In this document: positions 27,970 to 35,887 of the stretch, piece after piece
Position numbering within the stretch: the stretch's first letter is position 1
Layout of the letters: each line of letters begins with the position of its first letter
Source of the DNA: CAWDZK01 sp963807005
GTDB lineage: Bacteria > Actinomycetota > Actinomycetes > JACCUZ01
NCBI GenBank assembly: GCA_963807005.1
Contig: CAWDZK010000001.1
Coordinates: 1,054,001-1,118,000, forward strand
Direction: 5' to 3'
Length of the DNA: 64,000 bases
Notes under the pieces: model-generated
Seen by the model: only the letters and a program-made list of their open reading frames with translations
What the model was told of the DNA's origin: nothing
The model's database searches: none
Made by a program: the position numbers and the translations under genes

Positions 27970-28725
27970 GTGTCCATCGGCACGACCCTCGCGCAGGCGC
28001 GGGAGTCTGCCGGGCTCAGCGTGGACGAGGTCGCTCACGCGACCCGGATCCGACGTACCCTCCTGCTCGGCATCGAGAACGACGACTTCTCCGCCTGCGG
28101 CGGCGACTTCTACGCCCGCGGGCACGTCCGCACGCTCGCGACGAAGCTCGGCGTCGACCCGGCTCCTCTGCTGGTGGAGTTCGACGCCGCCCGGCCGCCG
28201 GAGTCCCCCCGGACCACAGACGTCTTCGAGCCGGAGCGGGTGCGGCCGGAGCGGCGGGGTCCCAACTGGAGCGCAGCGATGGCCGCGGCCCTGGTGCTCG
28301 TCGTCGTGTTCGGGATCGTGCAGGCCTTCAGCGGCGGCAGCCAGGACCAGCCGCGGTTGAGCGGCGGCGGACCAGCGCAGACCGGTTCCCCCTCCGCGCC
28401 GGCGTCCGGCTCGCCCAACCCCACCCCGACCGGCGACGGCGGCAGCGCCGTGGCCCAGGCACCCCGCGGCAAGGTGACGGTCGAGGTGAGCGCCACGGAG
28501 AAGAGCTGGGTGCAGGTGACCACGGGCACCGGGCAGGAGCTGTACCAGGGGCTGATGGAATCCGGCACCAGCAAGTCGTTCTCCGACAAGCAGCAGCTGC
28601 GGCTCGTGGTCGGCAACGCCGGCGGCGTCGAGCTCACCGTGAACGGCACCGGGATCGGCGCGCCCGGGCGGCGCGGGCAGGTCGCCCGGCTGCAGTTCAC
28701 CCCCCAGGACCCAGCCGGCGCCTGA
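27970..28725 (+). CDS. RodZ-like helix-turn-helix membrane protein (DUF4115)
   Basis: The 251-residue protein has an N-terminal Xre-like HTH (TLAQARESAGLSVDEVAHATRIRRTLLLGIEN, residues 6-37). This is followed by the conserved GGDFYARGHVRTLATKLGVD, one membrane segment at 101-120, a Ser/Pro/Gly linker and an outside beta domain (VTVEVSATEKSWVQVTTG ... LYQGLMESG) matching DUF4115. RodZ links MreB to the wall machinery in rods. In actinobacteria, proteins of this shape are encoded after ftsK, and the role is less certain. The GTG start has a strong RBS. Confidence 0.8.
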   Translation: MSIGTTLAQARESAGLSVDEVAHATRIRRTLLLGIENDDFSACGGDFYARGHVRTLATKLGVDPAPLLVEFDAARPPESPRTTDVFEPERVRPERRGPNWSAAMAAALVLVVVFGIVQAFSGGSQDQPRLSGGGPAQTGSPSAPASGSPNPTPTGDGGSAVAQAPRGKVTVEVSATEKSWVQVTTGTGQELYQGLMESGTSKSFSDKQQLRLVVGNAGGVELTVNGTGIGAPGRRGQVARLQFTPQDPAGA

Positions 28726-28748
28726 CGAGCCCGCCCGGGCGCGCCAAC

Positions 28749-28754
28749 TAGGCT
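28749..28754 (+). promoter_or_regulatory. -10 box TAGGCT of leaderless rimO
   Basis: TAGGCT ends 7 bases before the rimO ATG at 28762. Confidence 0.6.
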
Positions 28755-28761
28755 GCGGGGC

Positions 28762-30201
28762 ATGGCCCCCTCGTCCGGCCGGCGCGTCGCGCTGGTCACG
28801 CTCGGCTGCGGCCGCAACGAGGTCGACTCCGAGGAGCTGGCCGGGCGGCTCGCCGCCGACGGCTGGCTGCTGGTCGCCGAGGCGGCTGACGCGGACGTGG
28901 CCGTCGTCAACACCTGCGGCTTCGTCGAGGCGGCCAAGAAGGACTCCATCGACACCCTGCTGGCGGCCGCGGACCTCAAGGGCAGCAGCCGGACCCAGGC
29001 CGTCGTCGCGGTCGGGTGCCTCGCTGAGCGGTACGGCGACCAGCTCGCCGCGTCGATGCCCGAGACCGACGCCGTCCTCGGCTTCGACGACTACGCCGAC
29101 ATCTCCGGCCGGCTGCAGTCGATCCTCGCCGGCGAGGCGCACGTCCCGCACGTGCCACGGGACCGGCGCCGGCTGCTCCCGCTCGCGCCGGCCGACCGCG
29201 CCGCAGCCAGGCCCGCGCCGGCACCCGAGGTGTCCCGTCCCGACCTCCCCGAAGGGCTGGCGCCGGCCGCCGGCCCCCGGCCGGTTCGGATGCGGCTCGG
29301 TGACGGCCCGACCGCGGCCCTCAAGCTGGCCAGCGGCTGCGACCGGCGCTGCTCGTTCTGCGCGATCCCGACCTTCCGCGGCGCCTTCGTGTCCCGCCGG
29401 CCGGCAGACGTCCTCGCCGAGGCGGCCTGGCTGGCCGAGCAGGGCGTCCGCGAGCTGGTGCTGGTCAGCGAGAACTCCACGTCGTACGGCAAGGACCTCG
29501 GCGACCTGCGGCTGCTGGAGACCCTGCTGCCCGAGCTGACCTCGGTCCCCGGGGTCGCCCGGGTCCGCGTCAGCTATCTCCAACCGGCGGAGATGCGCCC
29601 CGGGCTGGTCACCGCGATGACCTCCACCCCCGGCGTCGCGCCGTACTTCGACCTGTCGTTCCAGCACAGCAGTGCTCCGGTGCTGCGCCGGATGCGACGC
29701 TTCGGGGACACCGACCGGTTCCTGGAGCTGGTGGCCTCCGTCCGCGCCGCGTCGCCCGAGGCGGGACTGCGGTCCAACGTGATCGTCGGCTTCCCCGGCG
29801 AGACCGAGGACGACCTCGCCGAGCTGGAGCGGTTCCTCACCGAGGCGCGCCTCGACGTGGTGGGGGTGTTCGGCTACTCCGACGAGGACGGCACCGAGGC
29901 CGCGACGCTCGACGGTGCGCTCTCCGAGGACGTCGTGCACGACCGGGTCGAGCGCCTCACCGCGCTGACGGACGAGCTGGTCGCGCAGCGCGCCGAGGAA
30001 CGGGTCGGGCAGACGGTGGAGGTGCTGGTCGAGGAGGTCGACCCGGTCGGCGGCACCGCCGAGGGCCGCGCCGCGCACCAGGGCCCGGAGGTCGACGGCA
30101 GCACCACGCTGCTCGACGCCGCCGGACTGCAGGTCGGTGCCCTGGTGACGGCGACCGTGGTCGGGTCGGAAGGGGCCGACCTGGTGGCCCGGCGCTCGTG
30201 A
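28762..30201 (+). CDS. rimO: Ribosomal protein S12 methylthiotransferase
   Basis: RimO is a radical-SAM enzyme that adds a methylthio group to an aspartate of S12. The 479-residue protein has the N-terminal UPF0004 domain with cluster cysteines (TLGCGRNEVDSEEL with Cys16, NTCGF, GCLAERY) and the radical-SAM motif CDRRCSFC (Cys193, Cys197, Cys200). QHSSAPVLRRM and a C-terminal TRAM domain follow. The sequence VDSEELAG and the RimO-type CSFCAIPTFRG separate it from MiaB, which is also encoded in this window. The stop overlaps the pgsA start. Confidence 0.95.
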   Translation: MAPSSGRRVALVTLGCGRNEVDSEELAGRLAADGWLLVAEAADADVAVVNTCGFVEAAKKDSIDTLLAAADLKGSSRTQAVVAVGCLAERYGDQLAASMPETDAVLGFDDYADISGRLQSILAGEAHVPHVPRDRRRLLPLAPADRAAARPAPAPEVSRPDLPEGLAPAAGPRPVRMRLGDGPTAALKLASGCDRRCSFCAIPTFRGAFVSRRPADVLAEAAWLAEQGVRELVLVSENSTSYGKDLGDLRLLETLLPELTSVPGVARVRVSYLQPAEMRPGLVTAMTSTPGVAPYFDLSFQHSSAPVLRRMRRFGDTDRFLELVASVRAASPEAGLRSNVIVGFPGETEDDLAELERFLTEARLDVVGVFGYSDEDGTEAATLDGALSEDVVHDRVERLTALTDELVAQRAEERVGQTVEVLVEEVDPVGGTAEGRAAHQGPEVDGSTTLLDAAGLQVGALVTATVVGSEGADLVARRS

Positions 30202-30833
30202 CCGACCCCCTGCCGTCGGTCCCGGCGCAGCCGCAGGCCAGCGCGTGGAACGTCGCCAACGCCCTGACCGTGCTACGGCTGGCGCTGGTCCCGGTCTTCC
30301 TCGCGGCGCTGTTCGTCGAGGACGGTCAGGACGCCGGCTGGCGGGTGGTCGCCTGGGTCGCCTTCGCCGTCGCCTCGGTGACCGACCGGGTCGACGGTGA
30401 GATCGCGCGCAAGCGGGGGCTGGTGACCGACTTCGGCAAGATCGCCGACCCGATCGCCGACAAGGCGCTCATCGGGGCCGCGCTGGTGGGGCTCTCGCTG
30501 CTCGACGAGCTGCCCTGGTGGGTCACGGTGCTCGTGCTGGTGCGTGAGGTCGGGGTCACGGCGCTCCGGTTCGTCGTGATCCGGCACGGGGTGATGCCGG
30601 CCAGCCGCGGTGGCAAGCTCAAGACCCTGCTGCAGGCGGTCGGCATCGGCCTGCTCGTGCTCCCGCTCGGCGGTGTCCTGCACGCGGTCGCCCTGCTCGT
30701 CATGTACGTCGCCGTGGTGGTCACCGTCGTCACCGGGGCCGACTACGTGCAGCGCGCTCTCCGGCTGCGGCGGACCTCCGACCGGACGGCGCGCCAGCGG
30801 GCCCGACGGGCGGGCCGACCGGGCCGCTCGTGA
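30198..30833 (+). CDS. pgsA: CDP-diacylglycerol-glycerol-3-phosphate 3-phosphatidyltransferase
   Basis: PgsA makes phosphatidylglycerol phosphate, the precursor of phosphatidylglycerol and cardiolipin. The 211-residue membrane protein has the CDP-alcohol phosphatidyltransferase motif spread over TDRVDGEIARKRGLVTDFGK and IADPIADK (D-x2-D-G-x2-A-R-x8-G-x3-D-x3-D), with about five hydrophobic segments and a very basic C-terminus. The GTG overlaps the rimO stop and the stop overlaps the cinA GTG, so rimO-pgsA-cinA is one transcript. Confidence 0.93.
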   Translation: MTDPLPSVPAQPQASAWNVANALTVLRLALVPVFLAALFVEDGQDAGWRVVAWVAFAVASVTDRVDGEIARKRGLVTDFGKIADPIADKALIGAALVGLSLLDELPWWVTVLVLVREVGVTALRFVVIRHGVMPASRGGKLKTLLQAVGIGLLVLPLGGVLHAVALLVMYVAVVVTVVTGADYVQRALRLRRTSDRTARQRARRAGRPGRS

Positions 30834-31342
30834 CGCCGGACCCGGCTGCGGTCGAGCTCGCGCGGCAGGTGCACGACGCGCTCCTGTCCCGCGGCGAGAC
30901 CGTCGCTGTGGCCGAGTCGCTCACCGGCGGCCTGCTCGGCGCCACGATCACCGCGGTGCCCGGGGTGTCCGCGACCTTCCGCGGCGGAGTCGTCGCCTAC
31001 GCCACCGACGTGAAGTCCTCGGTGCTCGGCGTCGACGCCGAGGCTCTCGCCCTGAGCGGTCCGGTCGACCGGGTCGTGGCGGGGAACATGGCCTCGGGTG
31101 TCCGGATCCTGCTGCAGGCGTCGTACGGGCTCGCGACGACGGGTGTCGCCGGCCCGGACCCGCAGGACGGTCACCCCCCGGGGGAGGTCCACCTGGGGCT
31201 GGCGGGTGGGGGACGCCGGCGGCTGCGCGTCCGGTCGCTGCAGCTCGAGGGCGACCGGGCCGGGATCCGGGCGGCGGCCGTCGTCGCCGCCCTCGCCTTC
31301 CTGCGCGACACCCTGGCCGAGGACCGGGACGCAGCAGGATGA
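30830..31342 (+). CDS. pncC: CinA C-terminal-domain protein (nicotinamide-nucleotide amidase type)
   Basis: The 170-residue protein is the stand-alone CinA C-terminal domain: VAVAESLTGGLLGATITAVPGVSATFRGGVVAYATDVKSSVLGV, then ATTGVAGPDPQDGHPPGEVHLGL. Members deamidate nicotinamide mononucleotide in pyridine nucleotide recycling. The N-terminal CinA domain is absent, as in most actinobacteria. It is translationally coupled to pgsA and followed by clgR. Confidence 0.88.
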   Translation: MTPDPAAVELARQVHDALLSRGETVAVAESLTGGLLGATITAVPGVSATFRGGVVAYATDVKSSVLGVDAEALALSGPVDRVVAGNMASGVRILLQASYGLATTGVAGPDPQDGHPPGEVHLGLAGGGRRRLRVRSLQLEGDRAGIRAAAVVAALAFLRDTLAEDRDAAG

Positions 31343-31351
31343 TTACAGCGT

Positions 31352-31415
31352 TACACTTGGCGGTCCCGGTGGGCGCGGGTCGCGCGGCCCGCCTGTCCGC
31401 AGCACCGGCTACGGT
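31352..31415 (+). promoter_or_regulatory. Candidate clgR promoters (-10 boxes TACACT and TACGGT)
   Basis: TACACT at 31352-31357 and TACGGT at 31410-31415 both fit the TANNNT shape used in this window, lying about 92 and 34 bases before the clgR ATG. ClgR genes are autoregulated in related bacteria; I could not identify a ClgR operator with confidence. Confidence 0.35.
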
Positions 31416-31449
31416 GATCACCGACCGGACCGAGAAGGAGGGAACCGCG

Positions 31450-31764
31450 ATGATCCTGCTCCGCCGCCTGCTGGGCGACGTCCTGCGTGAGCGCCGCCAG
31501 GAGCAGGGCCGCACCCTGCGCGAGGTGTCCTCCGTCGCGCGCGTCTCGCTCGGCTACCTGTCCGAGGTCGAGCGCGGGCAGAAGGAAGCCTCCTCCGAGC
31601 TGCTCGGCTCGATCTGCGAGGCGCTGGACGTCCCGATGTCCGAGCTGCTGCGCGAGGTGAGCGACAACCTCGCCCTCGCCGAGGCCGTGTCCTCGGTCGA
31701 GCCGCTCGCGCCGGTCCCGTCGACGGTGCCCTCGTCGCTGCAGGTCACCGACCTCGCCGCCTGA
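31450..31764 (+). CDS. clgR: ClgR-type XRE transcriptional regulator
   Basis: The 104-residue protein has an HTH domain (DVLRERRQEQGRTLREVSSVARVSLGYLSEVERGQKEASSELL, residues about 10-52) followed by ALDVPMSELLREVSDNLALAE. This is the ClgR family, which activates Clp protease and envelope-stress genes in actinobacteria. Family members often end in alanines recognised by Clp protease, and this one ends in LAA. The ATG at 31450 has GGAGGGA at 31437-31443. The position after pgsA-cinA is the usual one. Confidence 0.9.
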   Translation: MILLRRLLGDVLRERRQEQGRTLREVSSVARVSLGYLSEVERGQKEASSELLGSICEALDVPMSELLREVSDNLALAEAVSSVEPLAPVPSTVPSSLQVTDLAA

Positions 31765-31845
31765 CCTCCTGACCTGCTGACCGCCTGACCTGACCTCCTG
31801 ACCTCCGACCTCCCGACCTGCTGACCGCCTGACCCGCTGACCACC
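31758..31845. repeat. Short tandem repeat of CTGACC-type units
   Basis: The stretch is built from about nine imperfect units of the type CTGACCKSCT. A larger 26-base segment at 31765-31790 recurs at 31809-31834 with one mismatch. It begins at the clgR stop codon. No coding role is seen. Confidence 0.8.
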
Positions 31846-31901
31846 TCCCGCCACCGCGCGACACGGTTCGCCGGTGCCGCGGGCGGGTACCTACCGGCCG
31901 T

Positions 31902-31949
31902 CGGACGCCCGTCCACCCCATCGTCAACGGGGGTGTGGACGGGCGTCCG
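31902..31949. terminator. Strong bidirectional hairpin between clgR and nei
   Basis: The arms GGACGCCCGTCCAC (31903-31916) and GTGGACGGGCGTCC (31935-31948) are perfectly complementary, extended by one outer pair and by CCC/GGG inside. It lies between the ends of two convergent genes and has the size of an intrinsic terminator, although no T-run follows. Actinobacterial terminators often lack one. Confidence 0.7.
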
Positions 31950-31958
31950 CCATCACGG

Positions 31959-32810
31959 CTAGGGCCGGTAGCGGGTCCGGCCGGTCGGACGGTCGTCCCG
32001 TCGCGGCGGCGGCCGCGGGTCCGGTGCCGGCCCCGGCTGGCAGCGCGGGCACCAGTACGCGATCCGCTGGTACGGCGGGGCGCCCTGCTCGGCCGAGACC
32101 ACGGTGGTGCCGCAGCGCAGGCAGGGGCGGCCCGCCCGCTCGAACACCCAGTGGTCCTGACCGCGCCGGTCGGTCCCCGTGGTCGTCTGCTGGACGTGCG
32201 CCTTGTTGAGGTCGAGCAGCCGGTGCGCCCGCGCCACGGCCGCGGCCAGGTCCACCTCGCGCACCGGGGTCCACGGCGAGACGCCCTCCAGGAAGCAGAC
32301 CTCGGCCTTGTAGAGGTTGCCGATGCCGGCCAGGTTGCGCTGGTCGAGCAGCGCCTGGCCGAGCTCCCGGTCCGGGTCGGCGGCCAGCCGTCGTACCGCC
32401 TCGTCGGGGTCCCAGTCGGGACCCAGCAGGTCCGGACCGAGATGCCCGACCGCGTCGGACTCCCGGGTCCGCGGCAGCAGCTCGATGACGGGCAGCCGGT
32501 AGCCCACGGCGTCCCACTCGCTCGTGCTCAGCAGCAGCCGCACCTGCCAGTCCGGCCCCCCGTGCCAGCGGGCTCCCGGCCGGTACAGGTGCCACGACCC
32601 GTCCATCCGGAAGTGCGTGTGCAGGGTGAGGTCGTCGTCCAGCCGGGTCAGCAGGTGCTTGCCGCGGCTGACCACCTCCGTGACGGTGCGACCGGTGAGG
32701 TCCACGGTGGCCAGCTGGGGGACCCGGAAGTCCGAACGGGTCAGGACGCCGCCGGCCAGGGCCGCGTCCAGGCGGCGTCCGGCCAGCCAGACGGTGTCTC
32801 CCTCGGGCAT
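31959..32810 (-). CDS. nei: Fpg/Nei-family DNA glycosylase (endonuclease VIII type)
   Basis: This enzyme removes oxidised bases from DNA and cuts the abasic site. The 283-residue protein begins M-PEGDTVW with catalytic Pro2 and Glu3, has GRTVTEVVSRGKHLLTRLDD, the H2TH region (LDQRNLAGIGNLYKAEVCF), and a C-terminal zinc finger with CLRC and CPRC. The PEGDTVW start marks the Nei branch, close to mycobacterial Nei2, rather than Fpg/MutM. The tail after the zinc finger is Pro/Arg rich. It is divergent from the ABM gene. Confidence 0.93.
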   Translation of the reverse strand: MPEGDTVWLAGRRLDAALAGGVLTRSDFRVPQLATVDLTGRTVTEVVSRGKHLLTRLDDDLTLHTHFRMDGSWHLYRPGARWHGGPDWQVRLLLSTSEWDAVGYRLPVIELLPRTRESDAVGHLGPDLLGPDWDPDEAVRRLAADPDRELGQALLDQRNLAGIGNLYKAEVCFLEGVSPWTPVREVDLAAAVARAHRLLDLNKAHVQQTTTGTDRRGQDHWVFERAGRPCLRCGTTVVSAEQGAPPYQRIAYWCPRCQPGPAPDPRPPPRRDDRPTGRTRYRP

Positions 32811-32875
32811 GGTGTGAGCATCGTCTCCCGCGGGCGGGGGAAGACACCCGTGGGGTCCACCTGTTCGACAAGGAG

Positions 32876-33430
32876 ATGAGCCTCCTGTCCCGTACCGCAG
32901 AGCCGGTCACCGTCACGGTGGCGCGGCGCGTCGCCGCGGGCCGCGAGCACGAGTTCGAGCAGTGGTACGACGGCATCATCGGCGCCGCCGGCCGCTTCCC
33001 GGGCTTCCTGGGCTCCGGCGTCCTGCGCCCGCACACGGCCGAGCAGGACTGGCACGTGGTCTACCGGTTCGCCGACCCCGCCTCGCTCAGCCGCTGGGAG
33101 CAGTCGCCGGAGCGGGCCGAGTGGCTGCGCCGGGCCGACGACCTGGCCGAGGAGACCGGGGTCCGTCAGGTCACGGGTCTGGAGACCTGGTTCGCGATGC
33201 CGGGGCGGACCGCCCCGGCGCCGCCGAAGTGGAAGATGGCCCTGGTCACCCTGGCGGCCATCGTGCCCCTGGTGCTGCTGATGAACATCCTGGTCGTGCC
33301 GCACCTCGCCGGCTGGCCGCTGGTCGCCCGCGCCCTCGTGTTCTCCGGGACCCTCACCGGGCTGATGACCTGGGTCGTGATGCCCCGGATCACCCGGTTG
33401 TTCCGCCGCTTCCTCTACGGTGGTCGCTGA
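32876..33430 (+). CDS. Antibiotic biosynthesis monooxygenase-domain protein with membrane anchor
   Basis: The 184-residue protein has an ABM (dimeric alpha-beta barrel) domain at residues about 10-100 (VTVTVARRVAAGREHEFEQWYDGIIGAAGRFPGFLGSGVLRP ... WHVVYRF) and two membrane segments at about 120-165, ending in a basic tail. This domain order matches the conserved family of ABM proteins with a membrane tail, whose function is not known. AAGGAG directly touches the ATG at 32876, too close for normal use, so the true start may be a few codons inside or the mRNA may be leaderless. Confidence 0.8.
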   Translation: MSLLSRTAEPVTVTVARRVAAGREHEFEQWYDGIIGAAGRFPGFLGSGVLRPHTAEQDWHVVYRFADPASLSRWEQSPERAEWLRRADDLAEETGVRQVTGLETWFAMPGRTAPAPPKWKMALVTLAAIVPLVLLMNILVVPHLAGWPLVARALVFSGTLTGLMTWVVMPRITRLFRRFLYGGR

Positions 33431-33467
33431 CCGGTCGTCCCGACCGGCCCGAGGCCCGGAGGGCGCA

Positions 33468-33770
33468 GTGTTCGGTGGTGTCGAGGTCCTCCTCGTGGCG
33501 TTCTTCGTGCTGTTCGTGCTGATGTTCGTCGGCGTGGTGTTCTTCATGGTGACCGCGGCCGCCCGCAGCAAGCGCGCGCTGGAGGCCGGCGGGCTCGACC
33601 CGTTGGCGGCGCAGGCCCAGCTGGCCGCTCGCGCGGCCAACAGCGACCTGCTGGCACCGCGTCGCCCTCTGGAGGAGCGGCTGCGTGAGCTCGACGACCT
33701 GCATTCGCGCGGCGTGATCTCCGAGGACGAGCACGCCACGGCCCGGGCCAGGGCTCTCGCCGAGGGCTGA
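33468..33770 (+). CDS. Small membrane protein with C-terminal SHOCT domain
   Basis: The 100-residue product has one membrane segment near the N-terminus (EVLLVAFFVLFVLMFVGVVFFMVTA) and ends in a SHOCT motif (LEERLRELDDLHSRGVISEDEHATARARAL), a short helical pair often found in small membrane or PH-domain proteins. No function is assigned. GTG 33468 has GGAGGG at 33458-33463. The frame is open upstream to 33420, but that part has no RBS and overlaps the ABM gene end. Confidence 0.75.
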   Translation: MFGGVEVLLVAFFVLFVLMFVGVVFFMVTAAARSKRALEAGGLDPLAAQAQLAARAANSDLLAPRRPLEERLRELDDLHSRGVISEDEHATARARALAEG

Positions 33771-33781
33771 CCCCAGCCCGG

Positions 33782-33852
33782 CACGGACGACGGCACAACA
33801 CCTCGTCCGCGGCTCCCGCGCAGCGCTCCGCTCCGTTGCGCCGTCGTTGGTG
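33782..33852. repeat. Dispersed palindrome family B, copy 1
   Basis: The arms at 33782-33799 and 33835-33852 are complementary at 15 of 18 bases and contain GACGGC/GCCGTC and GTTG. The right arm TTGCGCCGTCGTTGGTG recurs at 39541, 40656 (diverged) and 56795. It separates the SHOCT gene from the AAA ATPase gene, which read in the same direction. Confidence 0.75.
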
Positions 33853-33897
33853 TCCGGAGATTCGCAACAACCGTTCCGTAGGACGGGGGTTGCCCGC

Positions 33898-35433
33898 GTG
33901 CGGCCGCCCTGGTTGGTTGATCCCGTGCCGGACCCGGGGGAGCAGCCGAGCGTTGCCAGCGCGGACGAGGCCCGGGAGTTCGCGCGGGCCTACCGCGAGT
34001 TCCTCGAATGGGTCCATCAGGGCACGGCGGGGGAACGCGACAACCCGGTGGCGGCGCTGGTCCAAGACCACCTCGGTGCCGGTGCCGGGCTGTCGGTCCT
34101 GACCCACGAGCTGCCGCCGTTCGAGCACGTCAACGTGCAGACCGCGCTCGACGCGTGGGCTGCGGAGGACGGCCGCACCGTCGCCGTGCACGGCATCTCC
34201 GTCCCGCCGCACTACGAGGCACCCACCCTGCAGCACCTCGTGCTCGGCGAGGCCCTCGGGCCGGTCCGCTCCTCCGCACCCGACCTGGTCGACCTGCCGT
34301 CCGGGCCGGGACGGACGACGGCCTGCCTGCGCCGCGCCGTCCTGCTGGTCGACGACGCCCGGGGACGGTACGCCGTGATGATCCGGGTCCCCGACCGGCA
34401 CGGCGAGCCGGTCCTGTCGCTCGAGGTCGCCGGCCTGCCCACGGCCGTCGCGCAGGGGGTGCTCCGCGAGCTGGCCGAGCTCCGGCTGCGGCTCAACGTC
34501 TACCGCGGGCAGGTGGTGGAGCTGGTACCCGGCCCCCAGGGCATGACCATGGTGTTCCCGGTGCTGGCCGTCACCCGTCGGGACGACGTCGTCCTGCCCG
34601 AGCCCACGCTCCGCCGGGTCGAGCGCCACACGCTCGACGTCGTCGCCCATCGCGACGCCCTGCGCCAGGCCGGTCAGCACCTCAAGCGCGGCCTGCTGCT
34701 CTTCGGTCCGCCGGGCACGGGCAAGACGCACACCACCCGCTACCTGGTGCAGCAGCTCTCCGGCGCCACCGTGCTCATGCTGTCGGGCCAGTCTCTGCAC
34801 GCCGTCGGCGCGGTCACCCAGCTGGCCCGGGACCTCCAGCCGGCGGTGATCGTGCTCGAGGACGTCGACCTGGTCGCGGAGGACCGGGGCTACGGGCCCG
34901 GGCCGAGCCCGGTGCTGTTCACCCTGCTGGACGCGATGGACGGTGCCGCCGAGGACGCCGACCTGCTCTTCCTGCTCACCACCAACCGGGCCGACCTGCT
35001 CGAGCCGGCGCTGGCGGCCCGTCCCGGGCGGGTCGACGTCGCGGTGGAGATCCCGTTGCCGGACGACGACGGCCGGCGCCGGCTGGTCGAGCTGTACACC
35101 CGCGGCCTCGAGGTCGCGATGGACGACGCCGAGCTGGACGAGGTCGTCGCCCGGATGCAGGGAGTGACCGCCTCGTTCGTCAAGGAGCTGGTCCGTCGGG
35201 CGGTGCTGGAGTCGCTCACGCGGGGGAGTGGTCCAGGCGCACCGCTGACCGTCGACGTCGTCACGGCGGCCCTCGACGACCTGCTCGACGCCGGGCAGGC
35301 GGTGACCCGGGCCCTGCTCGGGGCAGGCCCGGTCGAGGACGTCGGTCGCGCGGCGGGCGGTCATCAGGGTGCCGCCTGGCTCGGCGTCCCGGGCGTGGCC
35401 CCCGGCGGCTCGTGGAGGATGGGCTTCGACTGA
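33898..35433 (+). CDS. AAA-family ATPase (CDC48/BCS1-like motor domain)
   Basis: The product is up to 511 residues. The first 235 or so are an unrecognised domain (ADEAREFARAYREFLEWVHQG, then LSLEVAGLPTAVAQGVLRELAELR). The AAA domain has Walker A GPPGTGKT (270-277), Walker B AVIVLEDVDLVAE, the sensor LLTTNRADLLEPALAARPGRVD, and the lid VVARMQGVTASFVKELVRRAVLE. The R-G-R-V-D arrangement is that of classical AAA proteins that remodel other proteins. No substrate gene is obvious. The start is uncertain: GTG 33898 is used because the palindrome ends at 33852, and GTG 33925 is an alternative. Confidence 0.8.
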   Translation: MRPPWLVDPVPDPGEQPSVASADEAREFARAYREFLEWVHQGTAGERDNPVAALVQDHLGAGAGLSVLTHELPPFEHVNVQTALDAWAAEDGRTVAVHGISVPPHYEAPTLQHLVLGEALGPVRSSAPDLVDLPSGPGRTTACLRRAVLLVDDARGRYAVMIRVPDRHGEPVLSLEVAGLPTAVAQGVLRELAELRLRLNVYRGQVVELVPGPQGMTMVFPVLAVTRRDDVVLPEPTLRRVERHTLDVVAHRDALRQAGQHLKRGLLLFGPPGTGKTHTTRYLVQQLSGATVLMLSGQSLHAVGAVTQLARDLQPAVIVLEDVDLVAEDRGYGPGPSPVLFTLLDAMDGAAEDADLLFLLTTNRADLLEPALAARPGRVDVAVEIPLPDDDGRRRLVELYTRGLEVAMDDAELDEVVARMQGVTASFVKELVRRAVLESLTRGSGPGAPLTVDVVTAALDDLLDAGQAVTRALLGAGPVEDVGRAAGGHQGAAWLGVPGVAPGGSWRMGFD

Positions 35434-35452
35434 CCTGTCGCCCTGGGTGGCC

Positions 35453-35483
35453 GACAACTGATTCGACAATTGTCGGTGTTGTC
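35453..35483. promoter_or_regulatory. Operator-like GACAA/TTGTC cluster upstream of the VOC-ABC operon
   Basis: A perfect 12-base palindrome CGACAATTGTCG lies at 35464-35475, flanked by GACAAC at 35453-35458 and GTTGTC at 35478-35483, giving four half-sites in 31 bases, 18 bases before the GTG at 35501. The A+T content is unusually high for this window. A TetR/MarR-like repressor site is likely, but no regulator gene is adjacent. Confidence 0.6.
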
Positions 35484-35500
35484 CGGTTGGCTTCCCGGCC

Positions 35501-35887
35501 GTGAGCATCCGCTGGCAGTGCCTGTGCATCGACGCGACCGACCCCGACCCGATCGCCCGCTTCTGGGAGCAGGCGCTGGGCTGGCGTCGTACCTACGACA
35601 CGCCGGACGAGGTCGTCCTGGAGCCCCCTGCGGGCAGCCCGGAGGACGGCGTCGCGCCGGACATCCTGGTCCTGCGGGTCCCTGAGCAGAAGACGGTCAA
35701 GAACCGGCTGCACATCGACCTGCGCCCGGACGACCAGGCGGCCGAGGTGGCCCGGCTGGAGGCGCTCGGCGCCACCCGGGTGTCGGTGGGGCAGGGCGAG
35801 GACGCCACCTGGGTGGTACTGGCCGACCCGGACGGCAACGAGTTCTGCGTGCTGCGTGCGCTCACCGCCGAGGAGCTGGCGCAGTGA
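35501..35887 (+). CDS. VOC/glyoxalase-like domain protein
   Basis: The 128-residue protein follows the glyoxalase-like pattern common in actinobacteria: CLCIDATDPDPIARFWEQALGWRRTYD, NRLHIDLRPDDQAAEVARLEALGATRVSVGQ, WVVLADPDGNEFCVLRA. The His and Glu of HIDL and NEFC would be metal ligands. These proteins include resistance and detoxification enzymes. Its stop overlaps the start of the ABC exporter ATPase gene, so it is part of the same operon and may act on the exported compound. Confidence 0.85.
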   Translation: MSIRWQCLCIDATDPDPIARFWEQALGWRRTYDTPDEVVLEPPAGSPEDGVAPDILVLRVPEQKTVKNRLHIDLRPDDQAAEVARLEALGATRVSVGQGEDATWVVLADPDGNEFCVLRALTAEELAQ

